A stretch of 64,000 nucleotides of DNA from contig CAYZOV010000003.1 in assembly GCA_964480525.1 (NCBI GenBank), positions 1-64,000 on the forward strand, in the 5' to 3' direction. The stretch's first letter is position 1, and each line of letters starts with the position of its first letter. The stretch comes from JAAZZIT01 sp964480525 (GTDB lineage: Bacteria > Bacillota > Clostridia > Oscillospirales > Ruminococcaceae). The notes beneath the pieces are model-generated. The model saw only the letters and a program-made list of their open reading frames with translations, searched no databases and was not told the DNA's origin. Below are positions 34,309 to 43,727 of the stretch, one piece after another. A program made the position numbers and the translations under genes.

Positions 34309-35049
34309 ATGATGAATCCAAGAGAAATCAAAGACGCCAGATTTGAAAAGGCAACCTTTGGCTATAAGCCGGAAGAAGTTGAGGATTTTCTTAAAAAGGT
34401 TGCGGAATCTTATGCGGAAGTTCTCAGAGCAAGTCAGGAAAACGAAGCTAAGATTTTGAAACTTGTTGAGAAAATCAACGAGTACAGAGAAGACGAGGAA
34501 GCGATTAAGCAGACGCTTTTGACTGCTCAGAAATCAGCTAATCATATTCTTTCTGACGCAAAGTCCGAGGCTGAAAAGCTTATTGAGGACGCAAAAGCCG
34601 AACACGCTAAACTTATCGAAAAGAATAATCTCGAAGCAGAAAGAGTTGTAAACGAAAACAACGCCAGATGTGAAAGACTTATCAAAGAAACGGCTGAAAG
34701 AACCGAGCAGAAACTTGCTGCGATAAAACTTCAGCATGAAAATGCAAAAGACAACCTTGACAGAATGAAAATTGAGGTTACAAAGTTCAAAACACAGCTT
34801 GTTGATATGTATAACAAACAGCTTTCTTTCATTGCTGAACTTCCTGAACTCACCGAAGAAGAAATTCAGGCTGCTATTAAGGAAAAAACCGAAAGACTTA
34901 ATGCAAAAAAAGCTTCGGTTGTAACTGAAAATGTTGTGGAAGAAGTTCCGATTATCAAGGAAAATGTAGCGACAAAGGAAGATTTGGGTTTTGCCGATAC
35001 ATATAAAAACGAACAACTCAGCGACTTGAAGTTCGGTAAAAATAATTAG
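34309..35049 (+). CDS. divIVA: DivIVA-family coiled-coil protein
   Basis: A 246-residue protein. The N-terminal DivIVA membrane-curvature domain reads PREIKDARFEKATFGYKPEE followed by VEDFLKKV. A long coiled coil (about 45-200) and a short conserved tail FADTYKNEQLSDLKFGKN follow. DivIVA marks negatively curved membrane at septa and poles. The TAGGAGGA site precedes two adjacent ATGs (34309 and 34312). It lies at the end of the sepF-ylmH cluster, as usual. Confidence 0.93.
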   Translation: MMNPREIKDARFEKATFGYKPEEVEDFLKKVAESYAEVLRASQENEAKILKLVEKINEYREDEEAIKQTLLTAQKSANHILSDAKSEAEKLIEDAKAEHAKLIEKNNLEAERVVNENNARCERLIKETAERTEQKLAAIKLQHENAKDNLDRMKIEVTKFKTQLVDMYNKQLSFIAELPELTEEEIQAAIKEKTERLNAKKASVVTENVVEEVPIIKENVATKEDLGFADTYKNEQLSDLKFGKNN

Positions 35050-35064
35050 TTATTTGAGGTTTTT

Positions 35065-35589
35065 ATGTTTATTATTTCTTTATTTTTGATTTGTTTATTG
35101 ATTGCCGTTGACCAGATTACTAAGCTTTTGGTTGTGAAACATATTGATTTGGGCGAAGTCATAAACATAATTAAAATAGGGCAAACAAAAATTTTCAGCT
35201 TAACTCACGTCAGAAACAAAGGCGCCGCATGGAGTTCGTTTTCCACAAAAACAACTGTGTTGACAATTGTAACTTTTTTGTTAATTATTGGTTTGCTTTT
35301 GCTTCTTTATGTTAATCCGGTTCAGAAAAAGATTATCGGCAGGAATATCAACGCTTTTGAAACCGTATCTTTTTCGCTGATTGTGGCAGGCGGTATTGGA
35401 AATATTATCGACAGAATCCGTTTAAAAGAAGTTGTGGATTTTATATGTGCGGATTTTATAGATTTTCCGATTTTTAATTTTGCAGATGTTTGCGTGGTTG
35501 TTGGTTGCATAATTTTTATAATTGATATTATATTTGCCGACATTAAGGAAAATAAACAGAAAAAGAGCCAGAATATTACTCATGGATAA
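35065..35589 (+). CDS. lspA: Lipoprotein signal peptidase (signal peptidase II)
   Basis: A 174-residue membrane protease that cleaves prolipoproteins. It has four membrane segments. The catalytic aspartates lie in GGIGNIIDRI and FNFADVCVVVG, and the DQITKLLV and RNKGAAWS motifs are typical. It processes lipoproteins such as the Thr-rich one at 20206. It overlaps the pseudouridine synthase gene by 8 bp. Confidence 0.95.
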   Translation: MFIISLFLICLLIAVDQITKLLVVKHIDLGEVINIIKIGQTKIFSLTHVRNKGAAWSSFSTKTTVLTIVTFLLIIGLLLLLYVNPVQKKIIGRNINAFETVSFSLIVAGGIGNIIDRIRLKEVVDFICADFIDFPIFNFADVCVVVGCIIFIIDIIFADIKENKQKKSQNITHG

Positions 35590-36496
35590 ATTTCAAATTA
35601 CAGTAAATTCAGAACAAACAGATTTAAGAATTGATAAGCTTATTGCACAAAATTGCGACGAGCTTAGTCGTTCTGCTGTTCAAAAACTTATTGACAACAA
35701 AAGCGTTTTTGTAAATAATAAAATAGTTTCAAAAAATTACAAGGTTAAGGAAAATGATGTTGTGGGTTTTGAGATTCCGCAACCTGTTTTACTTGAAGCT
35801 GTGCCACAAAATATTCCTGTGGAAATTGTTTACGAGGACGACGATTTGCTTATCGTTAATAAACCTAAGGGAATGGTTGTCCACCCCGCTGCGGGAAATC
35901 CTGACGGAACGCTTGTAAACGCACTTTTGTATCATTGCGACGGCAAACTTTCGTCAATTAACGGAGTAATTCGTCCGGGAATAGTCCATAGAATTGATAA
36001 ATACACCAGCGGACTTTTAATAGTTTGCAAAAACGATATTTCCCACAATTTTATTGCTGAGCAAATTAAAGAACATAGCTTTACCAGAGAGTATTATGCC
36101 GTAAATTTGGGACATTTTAAAGAACACACAGGCACAATTGACGCACCAATCGGCAGAGATAAATTTGACCGAAAAAAGATGTGCGTAACTCAACTTAATT
36201 CTAAAAATGCCGTTACTCATTATGAAGTTTTGGAAGAATTTAATGGTTATACTTTGACAAAATTTACTCTGGAAACAGGACGAACTCACCAAATCAGAGT
36301 TCATTCAGCGTATATCGGACGCCCTGTTTTGGGCGACGACGTTTACGGCAAACCTTTCAAGGGCATTGAAGGGCAGTGCCTACACGCAAAAAAAATTGGT
36401 TTTATCCACCCGAAAACAAAGGAATATATGGAGTTTGACAGCGAACTTCCTGATTATTTCCAATGGGTTTTAACCAAAATCGGACGAGGTTTTTAA
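35582..36496 (+). CDS. RluA/RluD-family pseudouridine synthase
   Basis: A 304-residue enzyme with an N-terminal S4 domain (LRIDKLIAQNCDELSR) and a catalytic domain with the active aspartate in HRIDKYTSGLLIV, then ETGRTHQIRVH. Members in this position (after lspA) resemble B. subtilis YlyB and E. coli RluD, which modify 23S rRNA. The exact target is not shown by sequence alone. The start at ATG 35582 fits the S4 domain start; it overlaps lspA. Confidence 0.92.
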   Translation: MDKFQITVNSEQTDLRIDKLIAQNCDELSRSAVQKLIDNKSVFVNNKIVSKNYKVKENDVVGFEIPQPVLLEAVPQNIPVEIVYEDDDLLIVNKPKGMVVHPAAGNPDGTLVNALLYHCDGKLSSINGVIRPGIVHRIDKYTSGLLIVCKNDISHNFIAEQIKEHSFTREYYAVNLGHFKEHTGTIDAPIGRDKFDRKKMCVTQLNSKNAVTHYEVLEEFNGYTLTKFTLETGRTHQIRVHSAYIGRPVLGDDVYGKPFKGIEGQCLHAKKIGFIHPKTKEYMEFDSELPDYFQWVLTKIGRGF

Positions 36497-37329
36497 TGTT
36501 TGAAGATATTTCAAAAGTGATTTTTATCACGGATATGGACGGAACATTTCTTCCGTCAAACAAAATTGTAACTAAAAAAAATTTAGAAGCTGTCAGATGT
36601 TTTCAAGAGTTCGGTGGCAAATTTTCTATTGCAACCGGCAGAACGCTTTTTGCAACGCAAAACTATCTTGATACCGTAAAACCTGATTTTCCCGTAATCC
36701 TTTGCAACGGCGCTAATATTTATGATTATGAAAACAAAGAATATTTGTATAACAAATTTCTTTGCGACGAAGCTAAAGATTATGTACAACAAATGCTTGA
36801 CAATTTTCCTACATTGTGTTGCGAAATTGTCACACTTGATGATGTTTACGTTCCTAAATACACACAAATCGAACTTGAACATATAAGCATTACAAAAATT
36901 CAGCCTAAGCTTGTTAAGAGTATTAAAGATATTAAAGGCAAATGGTGCAAGGTTTTGTTTTGCGACGAACCCGAAAACATTGACAAGTTAATCGATTATA
37001 TAAATGCTAAAAAATATGACGGCGTGGAATTTGTCCGAAGTGCGACAACCTATCACGAAATGCTCCCGAAAGATATTTCAAAGGGAAATGCCATAAAAAC
37101 ATTACGAGAAATCTGTGATATTTCACAGTATACCGTTGTTTGTGCGGGGGATTTTTACAATGACGTTGAAATGCTCCGAAATGCAGATTTTGCATTTTGT
37201 CCGTCAAACGCTGCAGACGAGGTAAAGTCTGTGTGCGATGTGGTTTTGAAAAATTCTTGCGAACAGGACGCAATAGCCTGTGCAATCGAATTTATTATAG
37301 AAAAGTCTAAAAAATCTTTGGAGGTATAA
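36496..37329 (+). CDS. HAD-IIB (Cof-type) phosphatase
   Basis: A 277-residue HAD superfamily hydrolase. Motif I is DMDGTFLPSN, motif II falls in FSIATGRTLF, and motif IV is VVCAGDFYNDVEML (an unusual ACAGD-type variant in place of GDxxND). A Cof cap domain lies between. Such enzymes dephosphorylate small sugar phosphates or nucleotides. The substrate is unknown. ATG 36496 overlaps the previous stop by one base. Confidence 0.88.
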   Translation: MFEDISKVIFITDMDGTFLPSNKIVTKKNLEAVRCFQEFGGKFSIATGRTLFATQNYLDTVKPDFPVILCNGANIYDYENKEYLYNKFLCDEAKDYVQQMLDNFPTLCCEIVTLDDVYVPKYTQIELEHISITKIQPKLVKSIKDIKGKWCKVLFCDEPENIDKLIDYINAKKYDGVEFVRSATTYHEMLPKDISKGNAIKTLREICDISQYTVVCAGDFYNDVEMLRNADFAFCPSNAADEVKSVCDVVLKNSCEQDAIACAIEFIIEKSKKSLEV

Positions 37330-37331
37330 AT

Positions 37332-38171
37332 ATGGACGCTACAATCAAAAAACAGCTTGAAATTACTGCTTGTAAAATTCGTATGGGAATTATCGAAGGA
37401 GTATTCAACGCTAAATCAGGTCACCCGGGTGGTTCGCTTTCAATAGCTGACACACTTACTTACCTTTATTTTAACAAAATGGCAGTTTTCCCTGAAAACC
37501 CTGATTGTGAAGAAAGAGATAGATTTGTGCTTTCAAAAGGTCATTGCGCACCTGCTCTTTACTCAACACTTGCACACAGAGGATTTTTCAGTACGGAAGA
37601 ACTTAAATCTTTAAGACATATCGGCGCACTTTTGCAGGGTCACCCTTGTATTCATATTCCTGGTGTAGATATGTCGTCAGGTTCTCTCGGACAGGGTATT
37701 TCTGCGGCTTGCGGTATGGCTCTTTCGGGAAAACTTTCTAATAAATCATACAAAGTTTACACGGTTCTCGGCGACGGCGAAATCGAAGAAGGACAGGTTT
37801 GGGAAGCTGCTATGTTTGCAGCTCATTACAAACTTGACAATCTTGTAGCTATCGTTGACAACAACGGACTTCAGATTGACGGTAAAATTGACGAAGTATG
37901 TTCTCCGTATCCAATCGTTGATAAATTCAAGGCATTTGGCTGGCACGTTATCGAAATGGACGCTCACGATTTTGACGACATAGAACGTGCTTTCAGCGAA
38001 GCGGAAAAAATCGTTAATCAGCCTGTATGTATTGTTCAAAAGAGTACAAAGGGTAAGGGCGTTTCGTTTATGGAAAACAACGTTTCTTGGCATGGAGCTG
38101 CTCCTAATGCTGAACAGTACGAAATCGCTATGAACGAGCTTAAAAATACTTTAAAGGACTTGGAGGGTTAA
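37332..38171 (+). CDS. Transketolase, N-terminal (TPP-binding) subunit
   Basis: A 279-residue subunit carrying the TPP-binding half of transketolase: SGHPGGSLSIADTL, SKGHCAPALYS and the TPP motif GDGEIEEGQVWEA followed by NNGLQIDG. Transketolase moves two-carbon units in the pentose phosphate pathway. Two-gene transketolases are common in clostridia. It is paired with the C-terminal subunit 4 nt downstream. Confidence 0.95.
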   Translation: MDATIKKQLEITACKIRMGIIEGVFNAKSGHPGGSLSIADTLTYLYFNKMAVFPENPDCEERDRFVLSKGHCAPALYSTLAHRGFFSTEELKSLRHIGALLQGHPCIHIPGVDMSSGSLGQGISAACGMALSGKLSNKSYKVYTVLGDGEIEEGQVWEAAMFAAHYKLDNLVAIVDNNGLQIDGKIDEVCSPYPIVDKFKAFGWHVIEMDAHDFDDIERAFSEAEKIVNQPVCIVQKSTKGKGVSFMENNVSWHGAAPNAEQYEIAMNELKNTLKDLEG

Positions 38172-38175
38172 TCTT

Positions 38176-39120
38176 ATGGCAGATGTAATTAAGAAGGCTA
38201 CCAGAGAAAGCTACGGTGAGGCACTTGCTGAGCTTGGTGATAAATACGAAAATCTTTATGTTCTTGACGCTGACCTTGCTGCTGCAACAAAAACAGGTAT
38301 TTTCAAGAAAAAGTTTCCTGAAAGATTCTTCGACTGTGGTATCGCAGAGGCTAATATGATGGGTGTTGCCGCAGGTATGGCTACAACAGGCAAAATTCCA
38401 TTTGCTTCTACTTTTGCAATGTTCGCTTCGGGCAGAGCTTACGAAATCGTTAGAAACTCAATCGGTTATCCACATCTTAACGTTAAAATCGGTGCTACTC
38501 ACGCAGGTATTTCAGTAGGTGAAGACGGTGCAACTCACCAGTGCAACGAGGATATTGCGCTTATGAGAACAATCCCTGGAATGACAATTATCAATCCTGC
38601 TGACGACGTTGAAGCTAAGGCTGCTGTTGAGGCTGCCATTCTTCACGATGGCCCTGTTTATATGCGATTCGGACGACTTGCTGCTCCTGTTTTCAATGAC
38701 AAGGAAACCTACAAGTTTGAGCTTGGAAAGGGTATTAAACTCAAGGACGGTAAGGACGTTACAATTATTGCAACAGGTCTTATGGTTTCTGAGGCTTTGG
38801 AGGCTGCAAAGACTTTGGCAGATGATGGAATTGACGCAAGAGTAATCAACATTCACACAATCAAGCCTATCGACAAGGACATTATTATCGAAGCAGCTAA
38901 GGAAACAAGTGCTATTGTTACTGTTGAAGAACATAGCGTAATCGGTGGACTTGGTTCTGCTGTTTGCGACGTTCTTGCTGAAAATCACCCTGCAAAGGTT
39001 ACTAAAATCGGCGTAAATGATGAGTACGGCTACTCAGGTCCTGCTGTTGAACTTTTGAAGAAGTTTGGACTTTGTGCCGAAAACATTGTTGCAACTGTTA
39101 AAAAGGCTATCAATAAGTAA
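38176..39120 (+). CDS. Transketolase, C-terminal subunit
   Basis: A 314-residue pyrimidine-binding half with the TPP-activating glutamate in CGIAEANMMGVAAG, followed by TFAMFASGRAYE and the C-terminal domain (VTVEEHSVIGGLGSAV). It forms the active enzyme with the N-terminal subunit. The gene ends in an intrinsic terminator. Confidence 0.95.
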   Translation: MADVIKKATRESYGEALAELGDKYENLYVLDADLAAATKTGIFKKKFPERFFDCGIAEANMMGVAAGMATTGKIPFASTFAMFASGRAYEIVRNSIGYPHLNVKIGATHAGISVGEDGATHQCNEDIALMRTIPGMTIINPADDVEAKAAVEAAILHDGPVYMRFGRLAAPVFNDKETYKFELGKGIKLKDGKDVTIIATGLMVSEALEAAKTLADDGIDARVINIHTIKPIDKDIIIEAAKETSAIVTVEEHSVIGGLGSAVCDVLAENHPAKVTKIGVNDEYGYSGPAVELLKKFGLCAENIVATVKKAINK

Positions 39121-39130
39121 AATTTTATTT

Positions 39131-39160
39131 AAGGCTGTAAATTTAGGTTTACAGCCTTTT
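39131..39160 (+). terminator. Intrinsic terminator after transketolase genes
   Basis: AAGGCTGTAAA (39131-39141) pairs with TTTACAGCCTT (39148-39158) across TTTAGG, followed by T residues. Confidence 0.92.
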
Positions 39161-39171
39161 TGTGTTTAAAT

Positions 39172-39200
39172 TAACATTACCGCTCTTTTTAGAATATAAT
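39172..39200 (+). promoter_or_regulatory. Possible SigE-type promoter of yunB
   Basis: TAACATT (39172-39178) matches the SigE -35 KMATATT at six of seven positions. AATATAAT (39193-39200) matches CATACAMT at six of eight, with a 14-bp spacer. yunB is a SigE-regulon gene in B. subtilis, so the match is credible but not decisive. Confidence 0.4.
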
Positions 39201-39229
39201 GCAAAAAAACATAAAAAGGGTTGGTTTTG

Positions 39230-39871
39230 GTGGTAAATTTAAATAAACATAACAAAAGAAAACTAAAAACATTATTTTTATTAACTATAATTATACTATC
39301 AGTAATATTTTTGTTACTTAATTATTTGGTACTGAATCATTACGAGGAAATTTCTGTGCAGGAAGGGAAGAAAAATTCTTCCGTAATACTATCAAAATGT
39401 ATTTCCGAAGTAATCTTGAATAACGAATTTACTACCGAAGAACTTGTAAATATCAAATATAATGCTGACGGAGAAATTGTCTTTCTGGAAACAAACGCTG
39501 AAGCTGTAAACAAAATTCAGTTTGAACTTTTACAAAAAATTAACAATCAGTTTTCTGATACAAACAAGAACATTTGCAAAATTCCTTTGGGTACTCTGAC
39601 AAATGTGCCCTTTTTAGTGGGCGAAGGTCCTGAAATTACGGTGAAATTCTCTCTGCAAGGTTCGGCGAAAGTTGAACTTGCAAGCAAATTCGATTCTGGC
39701 GGTCTGAATCAAACAATTCACAGAATTTACGCTCACATTGAAATTGATTTTTATAGCGTTTCTCCAATCGTAACTGACAATAACTGTTGTTCCTTTGATT
39801 TTTTGTTATGCGAATCTGTAATTGTAGGCGACGTTCCGTTGGGTTTTTCACAAATTCAAAGAAATATCTGA
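39230..39871 (+). CDS. yunB: YunB-like sporulation protein
   Basis: A protein of about 213 residues with one N-terminal membrane segment (about 15-35) and an extracytoplasmic domain. The signature region near the end of the domain reads FDSGGLNQTIHRIYAHIEID, and later CESVIVGDVPLGFS, which match YunB. YunB is a mother-cell sporulation protein of unknown biochemical role. The start is ambiguous: GTG 39230 and TTG 39227 both suit the AAAAAGGG site at about 39214-39220. It stands alone between the transketolase terminator and ligA. Confidence 0.82.
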   Translation: MVNLNKHNKRKLKTLFLLTIIILSVIFLLLNYLVLNHYEEISVQEGKKNSSVILSKCISEVILNNEFTTEELVNIKYNADGEIVFLETNAEAVNKIQFELLQKINNQFSDTNKNICKIPLGTLTNVPFLVGEGPEITVKFSLQGSAKVELASKFDSGGLNQTIHRIYAHIEIDFYSVSPIVTDNNCCSFDFLLCESVIVGDVPLGFSQIQRNI

Positions 39872-39961
39872 ATATTTTGTTAAAAAGGGTATATTATTTT
39901 TTACTTTTGTGTTATAATATACCTTATGGGTATTTCTTAAATTAGTAGGACGGTAAAAATT

Positions 39962-41941
39962 ATGAACTCTGAAAATGCAAAAACCAGAATAGATGAGCTT
40001 GTTGACAAACTTAATTATCATAGCTATAAGTATTATGTGCTTGATAATCCCGAAATTTCGGATTATGACTATGATATGCTACAAAATGAGTTAAAACAGC
40101 TTGAAAACGAATATCCCCAATTTGTACGCCAGGATTCACCAACACAGCGTGTGGGCGGGGAAGCGGTTTCGTCATTTGAAAAGGTTGCGCACAAAGTCCA
40201 AATGGGAAGCATTTCTGATGTTTTCTCGTTGTCGCAAGTTTCGGATTTTGTAAATAAAATAAATGAATCTGTTTCTAACCCTGAATTTGTTGTTGAACCG
40301 AAAATTGACGGACTTTCAGTTTCCCTTGAATACGAAAACGGCGAATTTGTGCGAGGTTCAACCCGTGGGGACGGTTTTGTTGGCGAAGATGTAACGCAAA
40401 ATTTGAAAACAATATATTCAATCCCTATGAAATTATCCCAATCTGTTCCTTATTTAGAGGTCAGGGGCGAAGTTTATATGCCTAGAAAGACCTTTTTAAA
40501 GCTTGTTGAAGAACAGCTTGACAATGACGAACAGCCATTTAAAAATCCACGAAACGCAGCGGCAGGGTCGCTAAGACAAAAAGACCCGAAAATCACGGCA
40601 AAACGTAAGCTAGACATTTTTGTTTTTAATGTTCAGCAAATTGAGGGTGTTGAACTTAGTTCTCACAAAGAATCGCTGGATTATCTGAAAAAGCTTGGGT
40701 TTAAGACTATTCCGAATTACATCAGAGTGTCGGATTTTGAAAGCATTGAAAAGCGAATTAACCAAATCGGTGAGGAGCGTTTTTCTCTTGCGTATGATAT
40801 TGACGGTGTTGTAATTAAGGTAGATGATTTTGAACAACGACAACAGCTTGGTGCAACAGCAAAAACTCCACGCTGGGCAGTTGCGTATAAATTTCCACCT
40901 GAAGAAAAGAAAACTAGACTTTTAGACATTGAGCTTAACGTAGGCAGAACAGGTAAAATCACACCTGTTGCTATTTTTGAACCTATTTTGCTTGCAGGAA
41001 CAAGCGTTAGCCGTGCAACTTTACACAATCAGGATTTTATTAACGAAAAGCAGGTAAACATCGGTGATACAATTATCGTTAGAAAAGCAGGGGATATTAT
41101 TCCCGAAGTGCTTGGCGTTAGCGTAAAGGGCGAAAATCCATTGCCTTATTCACTTCCGAGCAAATGTCCTGTGTGTGGAAGTGAAATAATAAAAAATGAC
41201 GATGAAGCAGATGTTAGATGTCCTAATGTAAATTGTCCGTCGCAAATTTCACAAAGTATAATTCATTTTGCGTCTAAGGGTGCTATGAATATTGACGGAC
41301 TTGGCCCTGCGATTGTGCAAACGCTACTCGACAACGGACTTATTAAATCTGTTGCTGACCTATACGAAATAACGGTCGATGATTTAATCGAGCTAGAAAA
41401 TTTCAAAGAAAAATCTGCGAACAATCTTATTAAAGCTATTGAAAATTCTAAAAATAACACCCTTGACCGTCTTGTTTTCGGTCTTGGAGTGAGAAATATC
41501 GGACAGGCTTCGGCAAAGCTTTTGTGTGAAAAATTCGGCACGCTTGACAACATTATGAATGCCACAGACGATGAAATAGCTCAAATCGAGGGATTTGGCG
41601 AAATAATGGCACAGAGCGTTGTTAATGCGTTCAAAGAAGAACACATGACACAGCTTGTTGAAAGGCTGAAAAACTGCGGACTTAATACAAATTATGAAAA
41701 ATCAGTTAAGGACAACCGTTTTGAGGGAATTACATTTGTTTTGACAGGAACTTTGCCAACATTAAAACGTGACGAAGCAAAAGCTATTATCGAAAGTTTT
41801 GGTGGAAAAGCAAGTGGGTCTGTTTCTAAAAAAACAAGCTATGTTCTTGCAGGTGAGGACGCAGGAAACAAGCTGGTTAAAGCTCAACAATTAGGAATTA
41901 GAATCATTTCGGAAGAAGAATTTTTTGAAATGACTAAATAA
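39962..41941 (+). CDS. ligA: NAD+-dependent DNA ligase
   Basis: A 659-residue ligase joining nicks in replication and repair. The adenylated lysine is K114 in EPKIDGLSVS. An N-terminal Ia domain binds NMN (HSYKYYVLDNPEISD). The zinc finger CPVCGSE with CPNVNCPSQ follows, then a helix-hairpin-helix block and a C-terminal BRCT domain (about 585-659). Upstream, a TATAAT at 39913-39918 is a likely -10 without a clear -35. It is followed by gatCAB, a common clostridial order. Confidence 0.97.
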   Translation: MNSENAKTRIDELVDKLNYHSYKYYVLDNPEISDYDYDMLQNELKQLENEYPQFVRQDSPTQRVGGEAVSSFEKVAHKVQMGSISDVFSLSQVSDFVNKINESVSNPEFVVEPKIDGLSVSLEYENGEFVRGSTRGDGFVGEDVTQNLKTIYSIPMKLSQSVPYLEVRGEVYMPRKTFLKLVEEQLDNDEQPFKNPRNAAAGSLRQKDPKITAKRKLDIFVFNVQQIEGVELSSHKESLDYLKKLGFKTIPNYIRVSDFESIEKRINQIGEERFSLAYDIDGVVIKVDDFEQRQQLGATAKTPRWAVAYKFPPEEKKTRLLDIELNVGRTGKITPVAIFEPILLAGTSVSRATLHNQDFINEKQVNIGDTIIVRKAGDIIPEVLGVSVKGENPLPYSLPSKCPVCGSEIIKNDDEADVRCPNVNCPSQISQSIIHFASKGAMNIDGLGPAIVQTLLDNGLIKSVADLYEITVDDLIELENFKEKSANNLIKAIENSKNNTLDRLVFGLGVRNIGQASAKLLCEKFGTLDNIMNATDDEIAQIEGFGEIMAQSVVNAFKEEHMTQLVERLKNCGLNTNYEKSVKDNRFEGITFVLTGTLPTLKRDEAKAIIESFGGKASGSVSKKTSYVLAGEDAGNKLVKAQQLGIRIISEEEFFEMTK

Positions 41942-41965
41942 AAAAATCATTTGGAGGTTAAATAT

Positions 41966-42235
41966 ATGAACATTGACATCAGGCATATTGCAAAGCTTTC
42001 AAGACTTCGCATTGAAGATGAAAAAATAGCAAAGTTTGAAAAGGATATGCAAAATATAGTTGATATGGTCGAAAAGCTCCCTGACATTAACGACGAGCTT
42101 ACACTTGACGAAAACAACGCTATGACTCTTCGTGAGGACAAAGCGGTAACAAACAAATACACCCGTCAGGAACTTATGCAAAACGCTCCGTCCGTAAAGG
42201 CAGGCTGTCTTGTTGTTCCTAAAACGGTAGAATAG
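41966..42235 (+). CDS. gatC: Asp-tRNA(Asn)/Glu-tRNA(Gln) amidotransferase subunit C
   Basis: An 89-residue subunit of the GatCAB complex, which amidates mischarged Glu-tRNA(Gln) and Asp-tRNA(Asn). It has IRHIAKLSRLRIEDEKIAKFE and the C-terminal VVPKTVE typical of GatC. The start at ATG 41966 has GGAGG 9 nt upstream; an earlier in-frame ATG overlaps that site. It is coupled to gatA 9 nt later. Confidence 0.94.
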   Translation: MNIDIRHIAKLSRLRIEDEKIAKFEKDMQNIVDMVEKLPDINDELTLDENNAMTLREDKAVTNKYTRQELMQNAPSVKAGCLVVPKTVE

Positions 42236-42244
42236 AGGTGCAAA

Positions 42245-43702
42245 ATGGAACTTTATAACAAATCAGCTGTCGAGCTTTCGTCAATGCTTAAATCAAAGGA
42301 AATCAGCTCGGTAGAGCTTACAAATGATGTGTTTCAGCGTATTGAAAACGTTGAGGACAAGGTTGAAGCATACGTTACACTAGATAAGGAAAACGCTCTT
42401 GAAAAGGCAAAGCATATTGACGAAAAAATTTCAAATGGCGAAAATCTTCACCCGCTTGCAGGTATTCCAATAGGTATTAAGGATAATATTTCCACCAAAG
42501 GACTTAGAACTACCTGTTCATCAAAAATGCTTGAAAATTATGTGCCACCATTTAATGCAACGGTAATGGATAAAATTAACAATGCAGGAATGATTGTCAC
42601 AGGTAAGCTTAATATGGACGAATTTGCAATGGGTTCTTCCACAGAAAATTCTTATTTTAAGAAAACCAAAAACCCGTTTGACTTAACAAGAATTCCGGGT
42701 GGTTCGTCAGGTGGTTCGGCTGCTGCTGTTGCTGCAAGAGAAGCTATTGTTTCTTTGGGGTCAGATACAGGTGGCTCAATCAGACAGCCTGCGTCATATT
42801 GTGGCGTGGTAGGCTTAAAGCCAACATACGGTACGGTTTCAAGATACGGACTTGTTGCTTTTGCGTCATCTCTTGACCAGATTGGACCAATCGGAAAATG
42901 CGTTGAGGACGTGGCTATGCTCCAGTCGTTAATTAACGGATATGACAAAATGGACGCTACGTCTGCTTACAGAGAATATCCTGATTACAAGTCTATGCTT
43001 TCAACAGACGTAAAAGGTCTTAGAATTGGACTTCCAAAGGAATACTTTGGTGACGGAATTGATGAAAATGTAAAGAGTGCTGTTCTTAACGCAGTTAAAG
43101 AGCTTGAAAAACAGGGAGCTATTGTTAAGGAAATTTCGTTGCCGTCCACAGATTACGCACTTTCGTCATACTATATTATTTCTTCAGCAGAAGCCTCATC
43201 AAACCTTGCACGTTATGACGGCGTTAAGTATGGTTTCCGTGCTGAAAATTACGACAACCTTATTGATATGTACGAAAAAACACGTTCCGAGGGTTTTGGT
43301 GACGAGGTTAAGAGAAGAATTCTTTTGGGTACATTTGTGCTTAGCTCGGGATTTTATGACGGATACTATAAAAAAGCTAAGCTTTCACAAAGAAAGATTT
43401 CTGCCGAATTTTCCGAGAGCTTTAAGGATATTGATGTTATTGCAACACCTACTGTTCCGTCAACAGCATTCAAAATCGGTGAAAATGTCGATGACCCGTT
43501 GAAAATGTACGCAACAGACATTTGTACTGTTACAATCAATATCGCAGGACTTCCTGCAATCAGCGTTCCTTGTGGATACGACAATTCGGAACTTCCTATC
43601 GGCTTGCAGTTAATTGGTGATAAATTTACCGAGGACAAGCTTTTGAATACGGCATATGCTTATGAAAAGCTTTTTGGTGGATTTAAACTCCCAACACTTT
43701 AA
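42245..43702 (+). CDS. gatA: Asp-tRNA(Asn)/Glu-tRNA(Gln) amidotransferase subunit A
   Basis: A 485-residue amidase-signature subunit that releases ammonia from glutamine. The catalytic triad is visible: K79 in GIKDN, then the Ser pair in GGSSGGSAAAVAA and SDTGGSIRQPA. Full length. Confidence 0.97.
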   Translation: MELYNKSAVELSSMLKSKEISSVELTNDVFQRIENVEDKVEAYVTLDKENALEKAKHIDEKISNGENLHPLAGIPIGIKDNISTKGLRTTCSSKMLENYVPPFNATVMDKINNAGMIVTGKLNMDEFAMGSSTENSYFKKTKNPFDLTRIPGGSSGGSAAAVAAREAIVSLGSDTGGSIRQPASYCGVVGLKPTYGTVSRYGLVAFASSLDQIGPIGKCVEDVAMLQSLINGYDKMDATSAYREYPDYKSMLSTDVKGLRIGLPKEYFGDGIDENVKSAVLNAVKELEKQGAIVKEISLPSTDYALSSYYIISSAEASSNLARYDGVKYGFRAENYDNLIDMYEKTRSEGFGDEVKRRILLGTFVLSSGFYDGYYKKAKLSQRKISAEFSESFKDIDVIATPTVPSTAFKIGENVDDPLKMYATDICTVTINIAGLPAISVPCGYDNSELPIGLQLIGDKFTEDKLLNTAYAYEKLFGGFKLPTL

Positions 43703-43727
43703 AATTTTATAGAAAGGCTATGTACTT

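Noticed and set aside
38176..39120. 1-deoxy-xylulose-5-phosphate synthase C-terminal half
   Set aside because: The pair of genes and motifs match the two-subunit transketolase. DXS is a single chain.
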